Source: DASZIT01 sp052143315
GTDB lineage: Bacteria > Actinomycetota > Acidimicrobiia > Acidimicrobiales > RAAP-2
Length of the DNA stretch: 64,000 nt
NCBI GenBank assembly: GCA_052143315.1
Contig: JBKQTE010000097.1
Coordinates: forward strand, 1 to 64,000
Direction: 5' to 3'
Each line of letters begins with the position of its first letter. Within the stretch, counting starts at the first letter, position 1. The notes beneath the pieces were generated by a model that was given only the letters and a program-made list of their open reading frames with translations, had not been told where the DNA came from and made no database searches. Below, piece after piece: positions 24,801 to 32,960 of the stretch. Made by a program: the position numbers and the translations under genes.

Positions 24801-25224
24801 AGCGGCTCTGGGCACGGCGGCCGCCGGCTCCCTGCAGAAACAGCTCCCGCCCAATCCGGGCGGGTCGGACCCGGCTCCGGCCCTGGCCCTGCTGCTGAGC
24901 CTGCGCCACGACTTCCCCACCGAGTGGTACGCCTTCGCCACCGGCTCGGGGGACTTCACCGCCACCTTGACCATGAACTACTTCCCCTACGTGGTGCAGA
25001 GCTCGACCCTGTCGATCGACGCCATCACCCTGTACGCCGAGGGGGAGCCGCCGGTGGCCATCACCACGCCCACGTTCCCGGTCACCATGTCGCTGCAGAG
25101 CCCCCACGACCAGCTGGCTCTGGACTTTCCGGCCGACGGCACGGTGCTGGTGTCGGGCGACCTCACCAGCGAGGTCTACGCCGTGATCACCTACACGGCC
25201 AAGCCGCCGCCCCCACCGGTGTAG
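21892..25224 (+). CDS. Tc toxin subunit A, part 3 (pore-forming and TcB-binding domains)
   Basis: The 1110-aa C-terminal part of TcA. Residues ~1-560 include the conserved block FQYFVVMAYLDNLIAWGDSL and NECIN-like KIRNCENIAGQVQLMPLFDPPIDP. Residues ~580-680 carry the pore-forming hairpin: KLHYWGIGVSSKVFGGGMML, then GYQRRADDWLYQGNLAAHEL. Residues ~690-1110 are the TcB-binding domain: YGWMQGQLATLYYQYYGYAL, then LAGESLYIDIKRMELDY and LRQLDPVALLDLKTTGSC. I chose the ATG at 21892, five bases after GGAGGT. It shares its first base with the last base of the previous stop. Forty-eight bases separate it from the TcB-TcC gene. All hallmark blocks of a functional TcA tail are present. Confidence 0.88.
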   Translation: MAAIESTASSFHLQQDTATVTQVVQTLDFSAYSYDFENFFHPLIGTLIRTLNEATGDPIEAMLDPDTLAAAATPASFFFQQYTVGSSEQPHITANQLDFDLSIGGPYANYNWELGFHIPIAVALHCSQNQRFPEAQKWFHYVFDPTATDPDPSVTEPFWKFLYFRQNPPALDLLSQLTLLSTPDGELSDPDVAAKQGILTAYNASVMEPFSPFPIARARPLAFQYFVVMAYLDNLIAWGDSLFSQMTIETVNEATLCYVLAANLLGPRPQQIPPLGTTGAKCFNDLRPELGVGNPLSDALVTLEGQFPFNLTASVSPTADSTATSALFGIGNSLYFCVPPNDKLLGYWDTVDDRLSKIRNCENIAGQVQLMPLFDPPIDPGMLVAATAAGLDLSSVLNGLSQPVSPVRAPLLIQQALDLCAEVKSLGAELLAAIEKGDAEALARLRQNNEIALGKLTQNIRYLQWQQAQASTEALLRSRDAAMERYTFYLRELGLTPDTSTVPQEFTVDHTTVLTEDNFADAYQSLVGKYDQTITPQTYPTLQLAQSSSPATQSGASGPGQLYLNTNEDAELNTHMPTERDEHLAASVADTVAAVLTPIPDVDGKLHYWGIGVSSKVFGGGMMLAYAGRVAADVLRTLAGWEHDQGAMAARTAGYQRRADDWLYQGNLAAHELSQIGRQILTSILTEQAAGAEYEAAKAQVGQSQDVLTFLRTKFTSKELYGWMQGQLATLYYQYYGYALDTARKAEATMQWELMRPEVDATTYIQPNYWDAGHQGLLAGESLYIDIKRMELDYATYNLRELELTRHVSLRQLDPVALLDLKTTGSCTVTVPEWLYDRDCPGHYLRRIKSVALSIPSVVGPYTSVNCTLTLQHSSVRIASQAGPSYERSQTGDDSRFVDYYGTLQTVVTSGAVADSGMFETNLTEPRFLPFEGAGAISTWTLGLPEMASFDYTTITDVILHVRYTARDGGAALGTAAAGSLQKQLPPNPGGSDPAPALALLLSLRHDFPTEWYAFATGSGDFTATLTMNYFPYVVQSSTLSIDAITLYAEGEPPVAITTPTFPVTMSLQSPHDQLALDFPADGTVLVSGDLTSEVYAVITYTAKPPPPPV

Positions 25225-25272
25225 TGGCGGCACCGATGACGCCGCCGTCGCGCCCCGAACCCGACCGGCACC

Positions 25273-28200
25273 GTGCCGCCTGACCCCGGCCTACTGGCCG
25301 GCACCGGGGTCCGGCCGGCGGACGGCATGGCCGGCGCTGCGACCCCGCCGGGACCAGCCCCCGATCCCCTGGCCCTGCCCACGGTCACCCTCCCCAAGGG
25401 CGGCGGGGCGGTGCGGGGGATCGACGAGAAGCTGACCGTCGCCCTGGCCACCGGCGGGGCCTCGCTGTCGATCCCGATCCCGGCGTCGCCGGGACGCCAG
25501 GGATTCGGTCCCTCGCTGTCCCTGACCTACGGCTCGGGGACGGGGAACGGGCCGTTCGGAATGGGATGGGACCTCACCGTGCCGTCGGTCACCCGCAAGA
25601 CCTCGATCGGCCTGCCCCGCTACGAGGACGCAGAGGACTCGGACGTGTTCGTCCTCTCGGAGACCGAGGACCTCGTCCCGTCCCTGGTCGCTGACGGCGA
25701 CAGTTGGGTCCCCGAGCCCGGTACCGACCCCACCGGCCTGTGCACCGTGCGGCGGTACCGGCCCCGGGTCGAGGCCGCCTTCGCCCGGGTCGAGCGATGG
25801 ACGACGATCGCCACCGGCGACGTCCACTGGCGCGCCGTGTCGGCCGCCAACGTCACCAGCCTGTTCGGCCGGACTCCGGCCAGCCGCATCGCCGACCCCG
25901 CCGACCCGTCCCGGGTCTTCTCCTGGCTCCTCGACGGCAGCTACGACGACCGGGGCAACGCCATGACGGTGGAGTACAAGGCGGAGGACGCCGTCAACGT
26001 GGTCCCCGCCGCCCACGAGCAGGGCCGGGTGGTCACGGCCAACCGCTACCCCAAGCGCATCCTCTACGGGAACGTCACCCCCTTCGACCCGACCACCGAC
26101 CCCGACGACCCCACGGCCTGGCTCTTCGAGGTGGTCTTCGACTTCGGTGAGCACCCGCTGGTCGACCCCACGCCGGTGGAGGCTACGACGTGGCCGTGCC
26201 GGCCCGATCCATTCTCCACCTACCGCTCGTGCTTCGAGGTGCGCACGTACCGGCTGTGCCGCCGGGCCCTGGTGTTCCACCGGTTCCCCGACGGGCTCGA
26301 CGTCTCCGCCGTGCTGGTCCGCTCCCTCGACCTCACCTACGCCGCCGGTGCGACCGGCGACCCGACCGTCCCGCTGTACTCGGTGCTGACCTCGGCCACC
26401 CAGACCGGGTACGCCCCCGACGGCACGGGCGGGACCACCACTCTGTCGTCCCCCCCGCTCACCCTGGGCTACTCGCCGGTGGCTGTTCACGACACTGTGG
26501 CGGTGGCCGGCGACGACGCCGTGGCCAACCTGCCCGCCGGGGTGGATGGGTCGGGGTGGCGGTGGTGCGACCTCGACGGCGAGGGGATCCAGGGTGTCCT
26601 CACCGAGGACGATGCCGCCTGGTACTACACCCGTAACATCAGCGCCTGGGCCCCCGACGACGCGCCCCTGGTGGCGGCGTTCGAGCCGATGGACGTCGTG
26701 GCGTCCAAGCCGTCGGGGACGGCGTCGGCCCGGTCGCCCCAGCTGGTCGACCTGCACGGGAACGGCCGCCTCTGCGCCGTCGACCTCGCCGCCCCTGTCC
26801 CCGGCTACTTCGAGCGGGACGACGAGGGGGACTGGCTGCCGTTCATGCCACTGCCGACCACGGTGGGCCTGGACGTGACCGATCCCAACTTCCGACTGGT
26901 CGACCTGGACGGAGATGGGCTGGCCGACGCGCTGTTCACCGAGGACGGGGCCTTCACCTGGTACCCGTGGCTGGCGGCGGACGGGTTCGGCCCGGGGGAG
27001 CGGGTGACGACCCCCACCGACGAGGACGCCGGCCCGGCGCTGGTACTGGCCGAGGGGGACCGGTCCATCTACCTGGCCGACATGTCCGGCGACGGGCTCG
27101 CCGACCTGGTCCGGATCCGGAACGGCGACGTCTGCTACTGGCCCAACGTCGGGTTCGGCCGGTTCGGGGCCAAGGTAGTGATGGACGCAGCACCGTGGTT
27201 CGACGCCCCCGACCTGTTCGACGCCCGCCGGGTGCAGCTGGCCGACATCGACGGGGCCGGCACGGCGGACCTGGTCTACGTGGGCACCGGTGGGGCCGCA
27301 GTGTGGTTCAACCAGTCGGGGAACAGCTACACGGCACCCACGCCCCTGGCCAGCTTCCCCGGCACCGACGACCTCAGCGCGGTGGCCGCCGTCGACCTGC
27401 TGGGCACGGGCACGACGTGCCTGGCCTGGTCGTCGTCCCTGCCCGGCGACGGCGGACGGCAACTCCGCTACGTGGACCTGATGGGCGGGGTCAAGCCCCT
27501 GCTGCTGACCAGCATCGTCAACAACATGGGCGCCGAGACCACCCTGACCTATGCCGCCTCGACTCGGTTCTCCGTCGAGGACCTGCTGGCCGGCCACCCG
27601 TGGGCTACCAGGCTGGCCTTTCCGGTCCACGTAGTGGCGCAGAAGCAGGTGGTGGACCGGGTCAGCGGCACGGAGCTGGTGTCGAGCTACAGCTACCATC
27701 ACGGGTACTTCGACCCCACCGAGCGCGAGTTCCGGGGGTTCGCTCGGGTGGACCAGATCGACACCGACTCGGTGCCGGCCGACTCGGGCATCGGGGGGTT
27801 CACCTCGACGCCCGCCACCGTCGGCGGCGAGTTCACCCTCCCGCCCGTCCTCACCCGGACCTGGGTCCACACCGGCGCCTACTTCGGCAGCGGCGACATC
27901 GCCGCCGTGCTCGCCGGCGAGTACTTCTCCGGCGACCCCGACGCCGCAGTCCTCGGCGCGACGCTCTTCGTCGACGCCGTCACCCCCGAGGAGCAGCGCG
28001 AGGCGTGCCGGGCCTTGCGGGGACGGGTACTGCGCACTGAGATCACCTCGCCCGACGGCTCGCCCGAGGCGACGGTCCCCTACTCGGTGACCGGGCACCG
28101 GTACCAGGTGCGCCTGGTCCAACCGCCGTCGGGCCCCAGCTACGGCAGCGTCTACGCCTCCGAGCTCGAGTCGCTGGCGTCCCACTACGAGCGCGACGCC

Positions 28201-31200
28201 ACCGATCCCCGAACCACCCACGAGCTGGCCCTGGAGGTCGACCCCTACGGTGCGGTGACCAAGTCGGCCAGCGCCGCCTACCCCCGCCGGGTGCCGGTCT
28301 TCCCCGAACAGGGGGCGACGCTCCTCACCTACACCGAGCACGACGTGACCAACGTGGACGACGAGGTGGGCTGGTACCGGGTCGGCGTCCCGGTCGAGAC
28401 CCGCTCCTACGAGCTCACCGGGATCGTCCCCACCGGGTTGTCGGGGCTGTTCGACACGTCGGCGCTCCTCGGCCAGGCGCCGACGGTGCCCGAGATCCCC
28501 ACCGGGACGACGGCCTCGGGCTCCAACCCCCAGAAGCGGCTCATCGGGCGGTCGCGCACGGTGTACCGCGCCGACGACCTCAGCGGCCCGCTGCCCACCG
28601 GCCAGGTCGACTCGCTGGCCATCGTGGACCGCAGCTACCAACTGTCACTGACCCCCGACGTCGTCGCCAGCGCCTTCTCCGGACCGACGACCGCCGCCAC
28701 CGCCACCGCCGAGGCCACCACGTCGGGCGGGTATACCGACCTCGACGGCGACGGGAGCTGGTGGGCCGGCTCGGCCAGCGTCTTCTACGAGCCCGTGGCG
28801 ACCTTCCCCACCCCGCCGGCGCCGGACCCGGGCTACGCCGCCGAGCACTTCTACCTACCCCAGGGCCACGTCGACCCCTACGGCGGCGTCACCGCCATTT
28901 CGTGGGAGCACGACATCGCCGTGGTGTCGAGCACCGACCCGGTGGGCAACACCACAGCCGCCGAGGTGAACTACCGGGTGCTGCAGCCGTGGCTCCTCAC
29001 CGATGCCAACGACAACCGGTCTGGTGCTCGCTACGATCCCCTGGGCCGGGTGGTGGCGGTGGCCATGATGGGCAAGGTGCTCTCCGGCGGGGGCGACGAA
29101 GGGGACCACCTCGACCTCACCACCGACGAGCCCTCGGCTTCCGACGACCCCACGGCCACCTTCGACTACGGGCTCGACGCCTACAGCACGTGGGCGGCCA
29201 ACCCGTCCCACGACCCCAACGAGCCCCAGCCGGTGTACTCGCACACCCGGGAGCGGGTCCGCCACCAGGACCCGACCACCCCCTGGCTTGAGACCTACCG
29301 CTACGTCGACGGGTTGGGCCGCGAGGCCCTCAAGAAGGTCCAGGCCGAGCCGGGTCTGGCTCCCGTGGTGGCCGGCGACGGCACGGTGACCTTCGAGACC
29401 ACCGACACCCGGTGGGTGGGGTCGGGCAAGGTCATCTATGACAACAAGGCCAACCCGGTGAAGTCCTACGAGCCGTTCTTCGACATCGACCAGTCCTTCA
29501 CCGTCGAGCCGTCCCTGGTCGAGCGGGGGGTGACCGCCATCACCCGGTACGACCCGCTGGGCCGGATCGTCCGCGTCGACAACCCTGACGGGTCCTGCAC
29601 CACCACCGCGTTCACCCCGTGGCAGACCCAGGCCTCGGACGAGAACGACACCGCGTCGACCAGCGTGTGGTACTCCGACCGGGCGTCGGGCGGGCTGGGC
29701 GCCGACCAGCAGGACGCGGCGGCCAAGGCCCTGGCCTGTGCCGACACCCCGCTGGTCACCGACCTCGACCCCCTGGGCCGGACCTTCCACTCCGTCGCCG
29801 ACGGGCCCGGAGGCCAGATCCAGACGCGCCTGCACCTCGACATCCTGGGCCACGAACTGACCACCGTGGACGCGCTGGGCCGCACCGTGCTCCGGACCAC
29901 CTACGACCTCGGCGGCACGCCGGTACAGACCGTCAGCTCGGATGCCGGCGAGCGGTGGCTGCTGCACGACTCCGGGGGCCGGCCCCTGTCCACCTGGGAC
30001 AGCCGCGGCTACCTGGTCCGCATCACCTACGACGCGGCCCGGCGACCGCTGGGCACCTACGTGACCGCCGGCGCCGCGGCTGAGGTCCTGGCCGAGTCGG
30101 TCGTCTACGGCGAGGGCCAGCCGAACGACGTGGCCGACAACCTGCGGGGGACGGCGTTCGAGCACCGCGACGGCGCCGGGGTGGCCACCACCGTCCGGTG
30201 CGACTTCGACGGCAACGTCGTCGCCTCGTCGAGACAGCTGCTCGACCGGGCCGACGTGGAAGTGGACTGGTCGGCCGCCGCCGTGCTGTCGGCCGAAGTC
30301 TTCGCCACCTCGACCACCTACGACGCTCTCCACCGGATCGTGACGGCCACCACCCCCGACGGCAGCGTCACCACGCCGGTGTACAACGAGCGCTCGCTCC
30401 TGGCCGGCATGGCCCTGGCGCTGCGCGGCGGGGCGGCCGTGAGCTACGTCGACAGCGTCGTCTACGACGCCAAGGGCCAGCGCCAGACGATCGACTACGG
30501 CAACGGGGCGGTGACGAACTACACCTACGACCCCGACACCTTCCGGCTCGTGCACCTGGTGACCACCCGACCGGGCACGGGCAGCCCGGTCCAGGACCTC
30601 ACCTATACCTACGACCCGGTCGGGAACGTGACCCGGATCGAGGACGCCGCCCAGTCGACGGTGTTCTTCGCCAACCAGCTGGTGGCACCGGTGGGCGACT
30701 TCACCTACGACGTGACCTACCGCCTGACCCGGGCCACTGGCCGGGAGCACGTAGCCCAGGGGTCGACGGCCCCGACGACGTGGGACGACAGCGCCCAGGT
30801 GGCCGTGCCCCTGCCCACCGACACCCAGGCCATGCGCAACTTCACCGAGACCTACGCCTACGACCTGGTGGGCAACCTCACCGCGGTCGGCCACGCCGCG
30901 GCGGGCGGCAGCTGGACCCGGACCTACGTCTACGACGGCGGGGTGGTGCCGCCCACCACCAGCCGGCTGACGACGACCCAGGTGGGTGCGACGACCGAGC
31001 CCTACACGTACGACGCCAACGGCAACACGACCTCCATGCCCCAGCTGACCGCGATGGGCTGGGACTTCGCCGACCGGCTCGAGTCCTCCGCCCGACAGGT
31101 GGTGAACGCCGGCATGCCCGAGACCACCTGGTACCGCTATGACGTCGGGGCGAAGCGGGTGCGCAAGTCCACGCTCGACCAATCCGGTGCCACCGTCGCC

Positions 31201-32742
31201 GAGCGGTTCTACCTGGGCGGCTACGAGGTCTATCGGGAATACACCGGTGCGGTGACCACCCTGGAGCGCCAGACGCTGGTGCTTCCCGACGCCGGGGCGT
31301 TTCTGGCCATCGTCGAGACCACGACCGTCGATACGTCGGGCGCCACGACCACGCCGTCCAGCGCGGTCCGCTACCAGTTCGCTAACCACCTCGGATCGGC
31401 CTGCGTCGAGCTCGACGAGACGGCTGCGGTGATCAGCTACGAGGAGTACTACCCCTATGGGGCCACGTCGTTCCAAGCCGGGCGCTCGGCTGCCGAGGTC
31501 AGCCTCAAGCGGTACCGTTACACAGGGCAGGAGCGCGACTCGGAGAGCGGGCTCGACTATCACGCCGCTCGCTACTACGCGCCGTGGCTGGGCCGGTGGA
31601 CGTCGTGCGACCCGGCCGGGATCAAGGCCGGCATCGACCTCTATGCCTATGTCTCGGGCAACCCGGTGCGGCTGATCGACCCCAGCGGGCACAGCGGGTG
31701 GGACTCGTTCCTGGGTGGGCTGAAGGCCATCGGGGGCGCACTGGAGGTGGCTGCTGGGGCATCCCTGATGGCCGCCGGTGTCGCCACCGGGTGGACCGGG
31801 GTCGGCGTGCTGCTGGTCGTAGCGGGCGGGCTGGTGGCCGCCCACGGCATCGACACCGTCCAGTCGGGCGTGCGCACCATGGTGACGGGCAAGCCCGTCG
31901 ACACCTACTTCTCCAAAGGACTGCAGGCGCTGGGGCTCAGCCGCCGCAGCGCCAACTTGATCGACGCCGCCGTGGGGGTGGTGGGGACGCTTGGCGGTGC
32001 CGCGGTGGCCAAGGCCCCCGCGGTGGCCGAGGCCTCGATACGGGCCGGCACCGACGCTCCCGCGCTGGTCCACCTCAGTTCGGCCGAGGGTGCCACAGCC
32101 ATCAACGCGTCGGAAACCCTGGGTAGAGGGACGGGCACCCTGTACGCCGGGCCGGCCTCGCTCTCCGACGCGTCCACGGCGGCCAAGATTGTGCGCACCG
32201 GCTTGTCGCCGTCCGTGACGACCACCCCGGTCACCATCCCGAACAGCGCGCTGGGGGCGTTCCGGGTCCCCGCCGTGGTCGGCCCGGGCACGGCATGGCA
32301 GCGGGCCATGGGCACGGTGTACTCGGCCGGGGCGGGTTCGCTCAACCTGACCACCGGTGCCTTTTCCCGGACCGGCGTGGCCTGGAACCAGGTGCTCAAC
32401 TTCTACGGCATGGACGCCGGGATGAACCTCTTCGTCCGCACGCTCCCCACCTTGGCCAACTGGGCCAACTGGGGCCCGCCGACGCCGTCCACGCCGTCGG
32501 GCACCACGTCGTCGACGGCCAGCCCCTCGACGACCGACACCACCTCCAACTCGGCCGGAGCCTCGGGTGCCACCACGACCCCGGCCGATCCGCTCCATGT
32601 CTCAACGTCCATCACGACCGGCCCGACCACCACCACGACCGCACCCCGGATCACGTTGACCGGCCCCGACTTCCCCAGCGGACGCGACGAGCTGAGCCAC
32701 CAGAGGCAGGTGACCGCTCCCGGCCTCACCCTGTGGTGGTGA
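25273..32742 (+). CDS. Fused Tc toxin subunits B and C (SpvB/TcdB plus RHS core and C-terminal effector)
   Basis: A 2489-aa cocoon protein. Residues ~35-330 are SpvB-like: PTVTLPKGGGAVRGI, then FGPSLSLTYGSGTGNGPFGMGW. Residues ~540-680 carry FG-GAP/VCBS repeats such as LVDLDGDGLAD and DMSGDGLADLVRI. TcdB middle regions follow at ~745-930 (NNMGAETTLTYAAST, then YHHGYFDPTEREFRGF). RHS/YD repeats lie at ~1250-2050. The RHS core is at ~2075-2139 (YRYTGQERDSESGLDYHAARYY, DPAG at 2113 and DPSG at 2136, the self-cleavage signature). Residues 2140-2489 are the effector: a hydrophobic Gly/Ala stretch, a ~130-aa compact region starting at about ALVHLSSAEGATAIN (2264), and an S/T/P-rich tail. The length equals the sum of typical TcB and TcC. 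The start is the GTG at 25273 or the ATG at 25327. Confidence 0.9.
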   Translation: MPPDPGLLAGTGVRPADGMAGAATPPGPAPDPLALPTVTLPKGGGAVRGIDEKLTVALATGGASLSIPIPASPGRQGFGPSLSLTYGSGTGNGPFGMGWDLTVPSVTRKTSIGLPRYEDAEDSDVFVLSETEDLVPSLVADGDSWVPEPGTDPTGLCTVRRYRPRVEAAFARVERWTTIATGDVHWRAVSAANVTSLFGRTPASRIADPADPSRVFSWLLDGSYDDRGNAMTVEYKAEDAVNVVPAAHEQGRVVTANRYPKRILYGNVTPFDPTTDPDDPTAWLFEVVFDFGEHPLVDPTPVEATTWPCRPDPFSTYRSCFEVRTYRLCRRALVFHRFPDGLDVSAVLVRSLDLTYAAGATGDPTVPLYSVLTSATQTGYAPDGTGGTTTLSSPPLTLGYSPVAVHDTVAVAGDDAVANLPAGVDGSGWRWCDLDGEGIQGVLTEDDAAWYYTRNISAWAPDDAPLVAAFEPMDVVASKPSGTASARSPQLVDLHGNGRLCAVDLAAPVPGYFERDDEGDWLPFMPLPTTVGLDVTDPNFRLVDLDGDGLADALFTEDGAFTWYPWLAADGFGPGERVTTPTDEDAGPALVLAEGDRSIYLADMSGDGLADLVRIRNGDVCYWPNVGFGRFGAKVVMDAAPWFDAPDLFDARRVQLADIDGAGTADLVYVGTGGAAVWFNQSGNSYTAPTPLASFPGTDDLSAVAAVDLLGTGTTCLAWSSSLPGDGGRQLRYVDLMGGVKPLLLTSIVNNMGAETTLTYAASTRFSVEDLLAGHPWATRLAFPVHVVAQKQVVDRVSGTELVSSYSYHHGYFDPTEREFRGFARVDQIDTDSVPADSGIGGFTSTPATVGGEFTLPPVLTRTWVHTGAYFGSGDIAAVLAGEYFSGDPDAAVLGATLFVDAVTPEEQREACRALRGRVLRTEITSPDGSPEATVPYSVTGHRYQVRLVQPPSGPSYGSVYASELESLASHYERDATDPRTTHELALEVDPYGAVTKSASAAYPRRVPVFPEQGATLLTYTEHDVTNVDDEVGWYRVGVPVETRSYELTGIVPTGLSGLFDTSALLGQAPTVPEIPTGTTASGSNPQKRLIGRSRTVYRADDLSGPLPTGQVDSLAIVDRSYQLSLTPDVVASAFSGPTTAATATAEATTSGGYTDLDGDGSWWAGSASVFYEPVATFPTPPAPDPGYAAEHFYLPQGHVDPYGGVTAISWEHDIAVVSSTDPVGNTTAAEVNYRVLQPWLLTDANDNRSGARYDPLGRVVAVAMMGKVLSGGGDEGDHLDLTTDEPSASDDPTATFDYGLDAYSTWAANPSHDPNEPQPVYSHTRERVRHQDPTTPWLETYRYVDGLGREALKKVQAEPGLAPVVAGDGTVTFETTDTRWVGSGKVIYDNKANPVKSYEPFFDIDQSFTVEPSLVERGVTAITRYDPLGRIVRVDNPDGSCTTTAFTPWQTQASDENDTASTSVWYSDRASGGLGADQQDAAAKALACADTPLVTDLDPLGRTFHSVADGPGGQIQTRLHLDILGHELTTVDALGRTVLRTTYDLGGTPVQTVSSDAGERWLLHDSGGRPLSTWDSRGYLVRITYDAARRPLGTYVTAGAAAEVLAESVVYGEGQPNDVADNLRGTAFEHRDGAGVATTVRCDFDGNVVASSRQLLDRADVEVDWSAAAVLSAEVFATSTTYDALHRIVTATTPDGSVTTPVYNERSLLAGMALALRGGAAVSYVDSVVYDAKGQRQTIDYGNGAVTNYTYDPDTFRLVHLVTTRPGTGSPVQDLTYTYDPVGNVTRIEDAAQSTVFFANQLVAPVGDFTYDVTYRLTRATGREHVAQGSTAPTTWDDSAQVAVPLPTDTQAMRNFTETYAYDLVGNLTAVGHAAAGGSWTRTYVYDGGVVPPTTSRLTTTQVGATTEPYTYDANGNTTSMPQLTAMGWDFADRLESSARQVVNAGMPETTWYRYDVGAKRVRKSTLDQSGATVAERFYLGGYEVYREYTGAVTTLERQTLVLPDAGAFLAIVETTTVDTSGATTTPSSAVRYQFANHLGSACVELDETAAVISYEEYYPYGATSFQAGRSAAEVSLKRYRYTGQERDSESGLDYHAARYYAPWLGRWTSCDPAGIKAGIDLYAYVSGNPVRLIDPSGHSGWDSFLGGLKAIGGALEVAAGASLMAAGVATGWTGVGVLLVVAGGLVAAHGIDTVQSGVRTMVTGKPVDTYFSKGLQALGLSRRSANLIDAAVGVVGTLGGAAVAKAPAVAEASIRAGTDAPALVHLSSAEGATAINASETLGRGTGTLYAGPASLSDASTAAKIVRTGLSPSVTTTPVTIPNSALGAFRVPAVVGPGTAWQRAMGTVYSAGAGSLNLTTGAFSRTGVAWNQVLNFYGMDAGMNLFVRTLPTLANWANWGPPTPSTPSGTTSSTASPSTTDTTSNSAGASGATTTPADPLHVSTSITTGPTTTTTAPRITLTGPDFPSGRDELSHQRQVTAPGLTLWW

Positions 32743-32826
32743 GCGGCGGAGGTCTGGATACGTCGAAGCAGTGACGTTCCCGTTGACCCCGAAGAGCGCC
32801 ATTCCACTATCTGATGGGAGAGAACA

Positions 32827-32842
32827 CCCGTCGTCCGCTCCA
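32827..32842 (+). repeat. att-like direct repeat, right copy
   Basis: CCCGTCGTCCGCTCCA, identical over 16 bases to the end of the tRNA-Gly fragment at 5552-5567. No T arm or anticodon arm precedes it here. This is what the distal attachment site of a tRNA-integrated element looks like. It lies 85 bp after the toxin stop. Confidence 0.6.
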
Positions 32843-32960
32843 GAAAAAGACCGAAGAAGGTCCAGTTCACGGGGTTGCGAGGCGTCGAAATCGACCGGTA
32901 TCGGTGACGGGCTGAGCAGGCCCCCGAGCGCCAGCGCTCGTGTCATGATAGGAAAAATGT

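Noticed and set aside
28855..32598. A 1247-aa open frame on the minus strand through the RHS region
   Set aside because: Same artefact: low-complexity Gly/Arg/Val translation opposite the well-supported TcB-TcC protein.
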